DNA of 42,847 bases from an uncultured Pseudoxanthomonas sp. Its GTDB lineage: Bacteria; Pseudomonadota; Gammaproteobacteria; Xanthomonadales; Xanthomonadaceae. The DNA is taken from contig NZ_CAMPJD010000043.1 of the NCBI RefSeq assembly GCF_946886695.1, forward strand, positions 1 through 42,847, read 5' to 3'. Shown piece by piece: positions 17,251 through 24,838 of this stretch (position 1 is its first letter; every line of letters begins with the position of its first letter). The position numbers were made by a program, and so were the translations under genes. The notes under the pieces are model-generated. The model had not been told where the DNA came from, ran no database searches, and saw only the letters and a program-made list of their open reading frames with translations.

Positions 17251-18062
17251 GGCGCGATGCCGTAGCGGGCGTAGCGGTCGGCGACACCGGGTTCCAGACT
17301 CAGGCCCTTGTCGATATCGGCTTGGGCGGTCGCGTCGCCGGTCAGCGCTTTCGCGCGGCCGCGCATGTAGTACGAAGAGGCGCCGCCAGGATCAAGCGAC
17401 AGTGAGGTGGTGTAGTCGGCGATCGCTCCGGGATAGTCGCCGCTGCGGAAGCGGACGAAGGCGAGGCTGTTGTGGTTGTTGCCATCTTTGGGTTCCTTGC
17501 GAACCGCGGTCTCGCAGTCTTCGCGGGCGAGGTCGAGTTCCTGGCCCAGAAGCGCGCGTGCCCAGCAGCGGCCATTGCGGGTGGCCGCTTCGTCGTTGCC
17601 CAGTTCGATGGCACGCGTGAAGTCCTGGATGGCGCGTTGCTGCCTGCCGGTATCGGAGTAAGCCTTGCCGCGGTTCTGGAAGGTCGCGGCATCCTGTGGG
17701 TTCAGTTCGAGCGCGCGACTGAAGTCGGTGGTCGCCGCCCTCATGTCGCCCATCGTGCCGTGCACGATACCGCGCGTCGCGAAGTTGGCCGATTGGGAGT
17801 CAATCAGACGGATGGATTCATCCAGGTCTGCCAGGGCGGCGGCGAAGTCCTGCTTTTCCATGGCCGCTCGCGCACGCATGAAGTACGCATGGCTGCGCCC
17901 ATCCGGCGGCAGGTGCTTGATGTCGAGCACCCGGGTGCAGGCCGCAATGGCGGCGTCGGGCAGCGTGGTGTCGCCGCATGCGTCCAACTGCGCGCGCACG
18001 TCGGCGCCGTTGGCATTGCATGCGGTCAGCAGCATAAAGAAACCGATGAGAAGGTGTCGCAT
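17247..18062 (-). CDS. TPR-repeat lipoprotein
   Basis: 271 residues. The start MRHLLIGFFMLLTAC gives a lipoprotein signal with lipobox LTAC (C15). Five to six tetratricopeptide-like units follow, for example AHYF/AYFMRARAAMEKQDFAAALADLDESIRL, AATFQNRGKAYSDTGRQQRA and NHNSLAFVRFRSGDYPGAIA. It would be a periplasmic, membrane-anchored protein-interaction scaffold. The start at 18062 is preferred because the lipobox sits at the right distance and GGGGG precedes it; the longer frame adds non-coding-looking sequence. The stop codon is inside a REP element. Confidence 0.85.
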   Translation of the reverse strand: MRHLLIGFFMLLTACNANGADVRAQLDACGDTTLPDAAIAACTRVLDIKHLPPDGRSHAYFMRARAAMEKQDFAAALADLDESIRLIDSQSANFATRGIVHGTMGDMRAATTDFSRALELNPQDAATFQNRGKAYSDTGRQQRAIQDFTRAIELGNDEAATRNGRCWARALLGQELDLAREDCETAVRKEPKDGNNHNSLAFVRFRSGDYPGAIADYTTSLSLDPGGASSYYMRGRAKALTGDATAQADIDKGLSLEPGVADRYARYGIAP

Positions 18063-18176
18063 ACGCCCCCAGCGTAGTGATGACCGCGGCGTCCTTGCCT
18101 TCATCGTTTGGGAGGCGTGAACCCTGCGGCTCGGTTCGCGCATGTTACGGGGTGGCGTGCGGCTTCGACAGCACAG

Positions 18177-18194
18177 GGTGGGCTTCGGCCCACC
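18177..18194. repeat. Single REP-like hairpin
   Basis: GGTGGGCTTCGGCCCACC, a perfect 7-base stem with a TTCG loop, lies between the TPR lipoprotein and FKBP genes. It is a single copy of the unit seen at 16501. Confidence 0.6.
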
Positions 18195-18252
18195 TTTCGT
18201 GCGAATGCGCCCGGGTGCACAGCGCTTACCCGGACTACGCGGGTCGCTTGGC

Positions 18253-18606
18253 TCAGGTACCCAGCAATTCGACGTCGAACTTCAGCGTGGCGTTCGGCGG
18301 GATGACGCCACCAGCGCCGCGGGCGCCGTAGCCGAGGGTGGCGGGGATGATGAGAGTGCGCTGGCCGCCGACCTTCATGCCCTGCACGCCTTCGTCCCAG
18401 CCCTTGATGACCATGCCGCCGCCGAGGGGAAAGATGAAGGGTTCGTCGCGGTCCTTGCTGGAATCGAACTTGGCGCCCTGCGCGCCGTTCTCGTACAGCC
18501 AGCCGGTGTAGTGCACGGTGACGTTGCTGCCGGGCTTGGCCTCGACGCCGCGGCCGACGACGGTGTCTTCGAATTGCAGACCGGAGGTTGTGGTGGTGAA
18601 TGCCAT
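18253..18606 (-). CDS. FKBP-type peptidyl-prolyl cis-trans isomerase
   Basis: 117 residues, a single FKBP domain without signal peptide, so cytoplasmic. The family hallmarks are clear: VTVHYTGWLYENG, KFDSSKDRDEPFIFPLG, VIKGWDEGVQGMKVGGQRTL, and LGYGARGAGGVIPPNATLKF. Active-site aromatic residues are Y33, F47, D48 and W70. It would catalyse prolyl isomerisation and bind FK506-like ligands. The ATG at 18606 has AAGGAA 7 bases upstream; a longer frame upstream is not coding. Confidence 0.95.
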   Translation of the reverse strand: MAFTTTTSGLQFEDTVVGRGVEAKPGSNVTVHYTGWLYENGAQGAKFDSSKDRDEPFIFPLGGGMVIKGWDEGVQGMKVGGQRTLIIPATLGYGARGAGGVIPPNATLKFDVELLGT

Positions 18607-19213
18607 GGTGGGTTCCTTGTAGGGATCGGGAGGTTGATGGCCGTAGTTTATCCACCGTGCGACCAAGAAGCGTGGCGCAGCCCGGGTGAGGCCGAAGGTC
18701 GCACCCGGGGCGTCGGACACAGGACGTGTCCTGCATGCAGCCTCCGGGTTCGCTTCGCTTACCCGGCCTGCGCTGGCTCACCCCAACGCGGGCCTGGCAC
18801 TCGCCCGCTCGTCAGATACATGCATTAACCGAACAATTCATGGCCGTCGCATTCGAACAGCGGCGTTGTGCGTGGTGAGATCGCTTCCTGGACAGCGGCC
18901 TGGGCTCAGCGCCAAGGGCACTGTCTACCGACGGTACATGACGACGGTCACCCTACTTTTTATTTGCCTCTGAGTTGCTGACACGCATTCGTACGCTCGC
19001 CCGGTCTACCTGCTGCAGTTGGTAGCCATTGCCGTCCAGGTCCCGCCCCTTTTCGATCTGGTGCACCCGCCTCGCCTGTCCCCAGCCATCCAGGAACACC
19101 ACCATGTCGATTGCATCCGTGATCCACGCACACGGCAAGCTGGCTACCGTCTCCTTCAGCAGACCCAATGACTTGCAGGATTCTGACAGAGAAGATCCTC
19201 CGGGGAGGACATC
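18607..19213. other. Long intergenic region with several hairpins
   Basis: 607 bases. Three hairpins are visible: CCCGGGTG...CACCCGGG at 18681-18709, GACAC-AGGAC-GTGTC at 18716-18730, and CCGGGT...ACCCGG around a TTCGCTTCGCTT loop at 18744-18766. The last is of a kind common as an intergenic repeat in GC-rich proteobacteria. A short, possibly coding remnant on the minus strand is listed separately (18953-19105). The rest holds nothing I can name. Confidence 0.5.
18953..19105 (-). pseudogene. Possible gene remnant, 50 aa C-terminal fragment
   Basis: The minus-strand frame from the ATG at 19105 reads MVVFLDGWGQARRVHQIEKG and continues to SNSEANKK and a TAG stop. Codon third positions are mostly G/C and the sequence looks like the C-terminal end of a real protein, but no good start or ribosome site precedes it. 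It could be the remains of a larger gene cut off by the accessory stretch to the right, or chance. No family recognised. Confidence 0.3.
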
Positions 19214-21064
19214 ATGATGACGCACATCCGATCCGCGCACTCGTCTTCCCGCACCGCGGCAACGTTTCGGTGCCTCGCGTCGCTGGGCATGCTGGCTCTG
19301 GCCGCTACGCTCACCAGTTGCGACTTGCAAGGGAAAGACAGCAAGCAAGCGACGGCCACCTCAGAAGCGATCAACGACAAGGATCCACGCTGGATCCATC
19401 GCGCGGAACCGCAGAAGAGGGTCGCGGTGGTATTCGTCCACGGCATCTTCGGCGACACCATCACCACTTGGACGCACCCCAGCGGGACGACGTTCTTCGA
19501 CCTGCTCAAGGCATCGCCGCGAGTCGGAGAAGAGGTCGATGTATTCGCATTCGGCTTCACGTCCCGGATGTTCAAGGACGGCTCACTAAGCGTGAGCGAG
19601 GCGGCGCGCAGCCTGCATCAGTACCTCCAGTTCAACGATGTGTGGGAGTACGACAATGTGGTCTTCGTCACCCACAGCATGGGTGGGCTGGTCACGATGC
19701 GTCAGCTGACTGCACAACGCGACCTCGCTCACAAGGTCCCGCTGATCGTGCAGTTCGCCACGCCGCAAGGGGGCTCGCAGATCACCGGGATCGCCCAACA
19801 CGTGGTCAATAACGAGGCCATCAAGCAGATGCTGCTGGTCGACCACAACGAGTTCCTGCGTGAGCTCAACAACGATTGGGTCGAGATGCGCCGCGCTGGC
19901 CAAGCGCCGACGGTAATCTGCGCCTACGAGACCAAACCGACCAAAGGCGTGCTGATCGTGCCATGGTCGGCCAGCACCCGCCTGTGCGACGAGGCTGCCC
20001 CCGCGATCCAGGATGCCGACCATCTGTCGATCGTCAAACCCGACCGCGCCACGCATCCCTCCGTGGTGGTGCTGGTGAACGCACTGCGCAACTACGTGAT
20101 GCCGCGCCTGGACGCGAATGCATGGCAGACGCCGAACTTCGAGGTCGACCAAGACCGCTGGATGTTTCGGCTTGGCGACGTCAACGACTTCAGCGTTGCC
20201 AAGATCGAGAACAAGAGCAAACTGTGGCTGGATTACCGGATCCACCGGCCGGGCGGACTGACGCTGTACATCGCCCCCGAGGGCGAACGACGCAAGGTTG
20301 GCCCGTCGTCCAGCGATGACCTTCGGATGTTCCCGATCGGCGTGCTCAAGGAGGAGTACGAGTTCGAACTGCAGCTCGGATCGACCAAGCCCCGCAAGGT
20401 CCGTGCGTTCGTGCCCAACATCCAGGTTGCGCAGGAGCAGCGTGCGTCGCGTGCGCGTGGACTGATGCAAGCGATCAGCGATGACATGGGATCCGGCGAT
20501 GACCTGGTCGCCTTCCAGGCACTGCCAGAGGACGCCAAAGCCGAGCGCATCGCGGACGTCGCGCGCCGGACGCTGGCCGACGACCTGTCCGGGCTGCCCG
20601 AGGGCACGGCTTGGCTCGTGGTCGCCGACAACCTGTCGCAGATCAACCTCTCGCCTGCCGCGGCGGTCGCGATACGCCGTGTAGAAGAGCAGTCGCCGGC
20701 AACCGCGCAAGCTCCGGCCGTGCGCAGTCTCGCCGCGGTGATCTCCGACCAGTCCGGCAAGGGTGTCATCTTCCGACACAGTCCGACGCCCGATGCGACA
20801 GGCGCGCAGTTGCCGTTCCTGCCCGCCCAGACCCGGCTGACGACCGTACAGGACCAGAAGCTATGGACCGAACTGGCCACAAAAATGACTTCCGATCCCG
20901 ATCTGAAGCGCGAAGGGCTTCTGATCCAGGGCGACCTGCTCCGTGAGCAGGGCAACTATGAGGAAGCGATCCGGCGCTACCAGGAAGTGCGGGCCGGACA
21001 CGAATCGAAAGTGCTGGATGCGCGACTACAAGCCCTGAAGAAGTTCGATGAAACCCAAGGTTGA
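19214..21064 (+). CDS. Lipoprotein with alpha/beta-hydrolase (lipase-like) domain
   Basis: 616 residues. The N-terminus has a lipoprotein signal ending LTSC (C36). Residues about 68-300 form an alpha/beta hydrolase: VAVVFVHGIFGD is the oxyanion strand, VTHSMGGLV contains the nucleophile S155, and DADHLSIVKP near 273 supplies the histidine, in the style of PGAP1/SERAC-like esterases. Residues 300-420 look like a beta-rich domain (WMFRLGDVNDFSVAKIENKS). The C-terminal part is helical and ends in a TPR-like unit (GNYEEAIRRYQEVRAG). It could be an envelope-anchored esterase with an interaction tail. GGGGAGGA lies 4 bases before the first ATG. The substrate is unknown. Confidence 0.82.
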   Translation: MMTHIRSAHSSSRTAATFRCLASLGMLALAATLTSCDLQGKDSKQATATSEAINDKDPRWIHRAEPQKRVAVVFVHGIFGDTITTWTHPSGTTFFDLLKASPRVGEEVDVFAFGFTSRMFKDGSLSVSEAARSLHQYLQFNDVWEYDNVVFVTHSMGGLVTMRQLTAQRDLAHKVPLIVQFATPQGGSQITGIAQHVVNNEAIKQMLLVDHNEFLRELNNDWVEMRRAGQAPTVICAYETKPTKGVLIVPWSASTRLCDEAAPAIQDADHLSIVKPDRATHPSVVVLVNALRNYVMPRLDANAWQTPNFEVDQDRWMFRLGDVNDFSVAKIENKSKLWLDYRIHRPGGLTLYIAPEGERRKVGPSSSDDLRMFPIGVLKEEYEFELQLGSTKPRKVRAFVPNIQVAQEQRASRARGLMQAISDDMGSGDDLVAFQALPEDAKAERIADVARRTLADDLSGLPEGTAWLVVADNLSQINLSPAAAVAIRRVEEQSPATAQAPAVRSLAAVISDQSGKGVIFRHSPTPDATGAQLPFLPAQTRLTTVQDQKLWTELATKMTSDPDLKREGLLIQGDLLREQGNYEEAIRRYQEVRAGHESKVLDARLQALKKFDETQG

Positions 21065-21150
21065 CAGCAGACGGCGGTGACCACATGACGCTTATCAGCG
21101 TGATCGAGCGTGCGCGACATGCCAAAACCACAACCGATTCGATCTTCGCC

Positions 21151-21200
21151 ACGGCACGCCACGGCACGGCACGGCACGGCACGGCACGGCACGGCACGGC
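21151..21200. repeat. ACGGC pentanucleotide tandem array
   Basis: Ten ACGGC units in tandem; the second reads ACGCC. The remaining units are exact. A period of five would shift reading frames if it lay in a gene, but it begins 86 bases after the hydrolase gene's stop. Confidence 0.9.
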
Positions 21201-21211
21201 AGAAACAACAT

Positions 21212-21265
21212 GGGGCAGAGTACATTTCTCTGCAGCGTCATTCACCGGAAATGCACTCTGACCCC
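21212..21265. repeat. Inverted GGGGTCAGAGT-type repeat
   Basis: GGGGCAGAGTACATTTC at 21212-21228 (lacking one T) and GAAATGCACTCTGACCCC at 21248-21265 form an inverted pair with a 19-base loop. A third copy of the right arm is at 26559-26579. Motifs of this kind are common beside REP-associated or IS200-like transposase genes, though none is present here. Confidence 0.75.
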
Positions 21266-21278
21266 TGTTTCGCACCAC

Positions 21279-22904
21279 TCACAATGCCACCCAAGTAAGA
21301 GATGGCAGCGCCTTGCGAACCCTGAATTGCCCGGTGATGCTGTCCTGAAGAGTCGATCCTGGCGCGGCTTGCGGCAAGTAGACCCCATACGAGGGGCCTC
21401 GATAGCGATAAAGAATGTTGTTCTGATTCTGGATAGGCGGCGCACCGTCAGTCTTCTTCGGATCCCGATATGAGATGTCGCACGAGCAGTCGACGTAGGC
21501 ACCGGTTGTGGGCGCCATGTGATTAACTGCTTGTCCACCACGGCGAATACTCGTGCCCCCTTCCAAGCTTACGTTTACGAACTGATTATTGACTGGCTCA
21601 AAGACTACAACTGCCGATCCTGATCCGTTTACATCCAGAATTCCGCCATGAACAACCACATCGCGCATCTCAGTCGGGTAGGCCGGCATTGTGTTCTGGG
21701 CCGTCAAGAACTTGATGGCATGCTGACGACAGTTGGTCAAATCAGGGTTAGTGATCTGCACGTCTTCACAGGCCAGTACTGACATGCCCCACCAGCAAGA
21801 GAATGCGTTGTTTCGCGAGCGGACAGAACAATCGCTGAGGCGTGCCCCTTTTATCATCCCAAGCTGGAAGGCTGCAAAATTGCCGATACCATAGCCACCG
21901 ACACTGCAATCTTCCGCAATACAGCCGATTAAGTTGATGTTGGTGTGATAACTCCCTGTGGTGTAGCCGCCCAGGACTTTGAATGCGCCGCCGCCGGTCG
22001 CGCCGCCGCCCGCAGCTCCACTGTTCAGGGAGGAACAGCCTAGGATCCACACATTGCTTACTACTTGCTGGCCACCCACGCGGAAGCCGTGCTCAGCCGC
22101 ATCGCGGACATGACAGCTCCTCAGCGTCAGATTTGTTGTCCCATGATCCAATGTGGATTCGATCAGAAACCCATTCTCGCCGGGCCCACCCGTTGCGAAT
22201 GATGAGAGCCCAGACAGGCATGCGTTTGATAGGGACGAGTTGCGCACATCAATCAGATACACGCCCGTCTTAAAGTTGCGAATCTCCAGGAATTCGACAT
22301 GGCATTGATCCGCATTGATGATACGAACAGGGGAAACGTAGCCAAAGATGGCTACCGAGCCGAGGCGCACCCCCGAGATTGGCGCGGCAGGCGCGCTTGC
22401 CTGATGAATGAGAAGGCCATTGGTTGCTGCGCCATGGCCTGCATCATCTTGCTCAGAGGAAACAGTTACTCCTCCAATCTGTACGTCGCCCCCTATGATC
22501 CTGATGCCCGCGTCTGCCGCCCCTCCACTCACAATCAAGTCGAGCGTGTCCGCACGAACGTTGTTGTGGACAATCAGGGCGTACGCACTGCTTGAGACAA
22601 GCTTCCTGAAGCTCGCCCCCTTGCTGACAATCGTGACTCCGGCGGGAAGATCAAGGGAAGTGATGCCGTAGATCTTACCCGCGCCCAGTAGAAGCAGTTT
22701 TCCAACGGACTGATAGAGCAACGACTGCAACTGCACCGTTACGTCAGTGGAGCCATCACCCACGACGCCCTCGATATCCAAGTCAACAATGCCGCTCCCG
22801 GCCGTAGCTCCAGCCGTGGCGTTAGCAACGCTCGCAGCGACGACACTCGTGCCGGCAAGAACGAAGCCGATCGGCAGGTTACGTAGAAATTTCCGCCTCT
22901 GCAT
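21279..22904 (-). CDS. Tat-exported right-handed beta-helix protein
   Basis: 541 residues. The start MQRRKFLRNLPIGFVLAGTS contains a twin-arginine export motif (RRKFLR) and a hydrophobic stretch, cleaved near VANA. The remainder is a long run of short beta-strands and repeated coils such as GIRIIGGDVQIGGVTVSSE, CHVEFLEIRNFKTGVYLIDV and NLTLRSCHVRDAAEHGFRVG. This is typical of pectate-lyase-like parallel beta-helices, found in polysaccharide lyases, hydrolases and tailspikes. The opening VDLDIEGVVGDGSTDVTVQLQ is the pectate-lyase superfamily start. GGAGAGG precedes the ATG. Base composition is visibly less GC-rich than in flanking housekeeping genes. The substrate, probably a polysaccharide, is unknown. 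No phage genes are nearby. Confidence 0.82.
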   Translation of the reverse strand: MQRRKFLRNLPIGFVLAGTSVVAASVANATAGATAGSGIVDLDIEGVVGDGSTDVTVQLQSLLYQSVGKLLLLGAGKIYGITSLDLPAGVTIVSKGASFRKLVSSSAYALIVHNNVRADTLDLIVSGGAADAGIRIIGGDVQIGGVTVSSEQDDAGHGAATNGLLIHQASAPAAPISGVRLGSVAIFGYVSPVRIINADQCHVEFLEIRNFKTGVYLIDVRNSSLSNACLSGLSSFATGGPGENGFLIESTLDHGTTNLTLRSCHVRDAAEHGFRVGGQQVVSNVWILGCSSLNSGAAGGGATGGGAFKVLGGYTTGSYHTNINLIGCIAEDCSVGGYGIGNFAAFQLGMIKGARLSDCSVRSRNNAFSCWWGMSVLACEDVQITNPDLTNCRQHAIKFLTAQNTMPAYPTEMRDVVVHGGILDVNGSGSAVVVFEPVNNQFVNVSLEGGTSIRRGGQAVNHMAPTTGAYVDCSCDISYRDPKKTDGAPPIQNQNNILYRYRGPSYGVYLPQAAPGSTLQDSITGQFRVRKALPSLTWVAL

Positions 22905-23279
22905 TAAGCACCTCTCCGAAGTAGATTGAACTGGTGAACCGGAGCTCGCCTCGCGGTCCATTTGCAGGCATCAGGCGCGACTCATCCGCCGATCGCGCCA
23001 TCTTATGTTTCGGCTCCTGGTTTCATCCCAGGGCATTGCAGCTCAAGCCTACCCTCTAACGCCGTATCGGTCGGTACGATCGTCAGGAAACCAGACCGTT
23101 TCTAGGAATCACCGGCTCCTTCGCAACGCCGGCTTCAGTAGTGCAGCGCGGAGGGCGCCGTCCATGCGAGACGCAACTACGGCCCCTGACAATGATGTAC
23201 GGGAGTGTCCGATTTTTGTGTGCTCGGCCCGGTCGCCATGGCCGGTGTTGAACCGGGGGGCCTGAGCTCAACCTGCGCG
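22905..23279. other. Intergenic region, 375 bases, no recognised feature
   Basis: Small frames here have no coding character. GGTCGGTACGATCGTC-like and GGCGCCGTCC-like imperfect palindromes are present but weak. It lies upstream of the beta-helix gene (minus strand) and downstream of the DUF2059-like gene, so it should hold the beta-helix gene's promoter. Confidence 0.5.
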
Positions 23280-24215
23280 CTACTCGAACAGCTTGGTGGA
23301 GTCCTCGACGAAGACGAAGCGGCTCAACACCCAGCCTTGGGTGCCGCGGTACCAGACGAAGTACCAGACGATGGCGTGTTCATCGAAACGGTGGAGGAAA
23401 ATCGTGCGTACCAGTGAGTCGCCCATCGTGTCGTTGCGCAGCAACTCATAGCCGGTGCTCTTTCCGAACCGGGCGCCCCAGGTGTCCTGGTGGGTCTTCA
23501 CCTGCTTGTTGAAGTCGTCCATCTGCGCCTTCGTCACCAGGGCGTGCGGTAGCGCCAGGTCGAAGCCTTCGGCGGGCTTGCCCGCCACGATGAACTGCAT
23601 GATGCGGTCGGACAGCGCCACGGCCGCGTCGGCCGAAGGAAGTGCCTGGGCCGCTCCCAGGACACGCTCCTGGTTCGCTGGCGGTGCCCTGCGGGCGACC
23701 AGCGCGGCGATCTTCTCGCCGAAGATGGCGGTGGACTGCTCACTGTCCACTCTGGGTTCGGTCACGCGGTTGGAGGCGATGTTGGCCGCTTGGGTGGCCA
23801 TGACGAACCGTTGGCCCAGCTCGGTCGCATAGAACGCCACCAGCGCCTCCGCATCGGCAGGGAGGAGACTGTCCTCCAGTGCATGCGCGAACGCAGCCTT
23901 CGCTTCAGCCTGGTCGTAGTCGCAGTAGCTCGCCATCATCGCGTTGTAGGCGGCTTCGGCCTCGGCGAACTCCGGCTCGCCGCGCTGGATGCCGCCGAGC
24001 AGCTGTGGGTTGGTCTTGATGGCCGAGTCGAGGTCGTACTTCGCCATCTTCTCGTGGCAGATCATGATGCCGTCTTTGAAGGTCTTGTCGAACGCCAAGG
24101 CCTCCGTCACCCGCATGCCGTGCGAGGGCTCAGCCGCCTGCGCGGACGCCGCCGTGGTGGCGGCCAGCAGGCACGCCGTCATCGCGCATGCGCGCGTCAT
24201 TCCTTGCTTGACCAT
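23280..24215 (-). CDS. Exported protein with DUF2059-like region
   Basis: 311 residues with a Sec signal peptide (CAMTACLLAATTAASAQAA). The segment LLPADAEALVAFYATELGQRF resembles the conserved 'FY.sp.G' stretch of DUF2059 domains. A second such half follows (RIMQFIVAGKPAEGFDLALP), and the C-terminal about 100 residues (YELLRNDTMGDSLVRTIFLH to FVFVEDSTKLFE) form a beta-rich domain rather like the NTF2-like folds found after export signals. The start at 24215 has AAGGGGA 4 bases upstream; the long frame before it is proline/arginine-rich shadow. Function unknown. Confidence 0.75.
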   Translation of the reverse strand: MVKQGMTRACAMTACLLAATTAASAQAAEPSHGMRVTEALAFDKTFKDGIMICHEKMAKYDLDSAIKTNPQLLGGIQRGEPEFAEAEAAYNAMMASYCDYDQAEAKAAFAHALEDSLLPADAEALVAFYATELGQRFVMATQAANIASNRVTEPRVDSEQSTAIFGEKIAALVARRAPPANQERVLGAAQALPSADAAVALSDRIMQFIVAGKPAEGFDLALPHALVTKAQMDDFNKQVKTHQDTWGARFGKSTGYELLRNDTMGDSLVRTIFLHRFDEHAIVWYFVWYRGTQGWVLSRFVFVEDSTKLFE

Positions 24216-24331
24216 GTGTCCCCTTGCCGTGTGCAGGGAGAGGCCGGGTGCGGCGTCTCCGTGATGCGTGCGTTTGCGGGCGCAGACCCCGCCGCGCCTG
24301 CGGGAGACTATGCCATGCCGGGCATGCAGCG

Positions 24332-24550
24332 TCAGGCGGTCACGGCAGCGACGATGTGGTCGGCGGTGTCGGTGAGGTGGGTGAAGCAGTGGGCGAGGCC
24401 GGCGCGGGGGAGGATGAGGTCGTCGGGGTTCTGGTGTTCGGGGGTGCTGAGCTGGGCCAGCAGGTGCAGGTGGTCGCGCAGGGCCTGCAGTTCGGCGTGG
24501 GCGTCGGTGGGCAGGTGGTAGCCGGGGTCGGTGGGCATTGCGTGCTTCAT
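24332..24550 (-). CDS. XAC0095-like small protein
   Basis: 72 residues: MKHAMPTDPGYHLPTDAHAE and onward, with LQALRDHLHLLAQLSTPE and a helical C-terminus (HCFTHLTDTADHIVAAV). The GYxLPxDAHxxLxxLRDHLxLLAxL pattern fits my memory of the XAC0095 family, small proteins of unknown function almost restricted to Xanthomonadaceae and often present in several copies. GGAAGGA is 6 bases before the ATG at 24550. It is preceded by a long, structured leader (24551-24780). Family name from memory. Confidence 0.7.
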   Translation of the reverse strand: MKHAMPTDPGYHLPTDAHAELQALRDHLHLLAQLSTPEHQNPDDLILPRAGLAHCFTHLTDTADHIVAAVTA

Positions 24551-24780
24551 GGCGAATCCTTCCGCGTGCGGGTGCAAGGCGTGCCTGCGGGCGCGACATG
24601 CGCCCGCAGGGTGCCGGGAGGTTCGAAGCTGCAATCAGTCAGCCGGGCGTATTCCCTGCTGGGCATTCTATTCCGCCACCCTCCCGACGTAGAACGGACT
24701 GCGTCGGAAGTGCCCGATGCGTTGGGCATAAGAAACCCGCCTGAGTTGCCGGGGCGGGTACCGCTGATTGCCGGAGATTC
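24551..24780 (-). ncRNA. Candidate structured 5' leader of the XAC0095-like gene
   Basis: Read on the minus strand, this gap folds into a run of hairpins: ACCCGCC...GGCGGGT followed by TTCTT (24748-24765), GCCC-AACGCATC-GGGC, then TCCGACG...CGTCGGGA. Just before the ribosome site comes a perfect 11-base stem, CCTGCGGGCGC / GCGCCCGCAGG (about 24586-24612). No gene with a good start covers the region. It could be a regulatory leader, or an attenuator and hairpin set. The first hairpin may instead terminate transcription from upstream. Confidence 0.45.
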
Positions 24781-24838
24781 GACGCTCCTTGGAGGCAAGT
24801 TTGCGGCTGGAGATGGCGGGCTGTCATCCACATTTGAC

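Larger units (their letters stand above)
21065..21278. other. Intergenic region: pentamer array plus GGGGTCAGAGT repeat
   Basis: 214 bases between two convergent genes. It holds the ACGGC array and the inverted GGGGCAGAGTACATTTC repeat described separately. Short open frames cross it but only translate the pentamer. Confidence 0.6.

Noticed and set aside
21151..21200. ACGGC array as a CRISPR repeat array
   Set aside because: The units are contiguous five-base repeats with no spacers and no cas genes.
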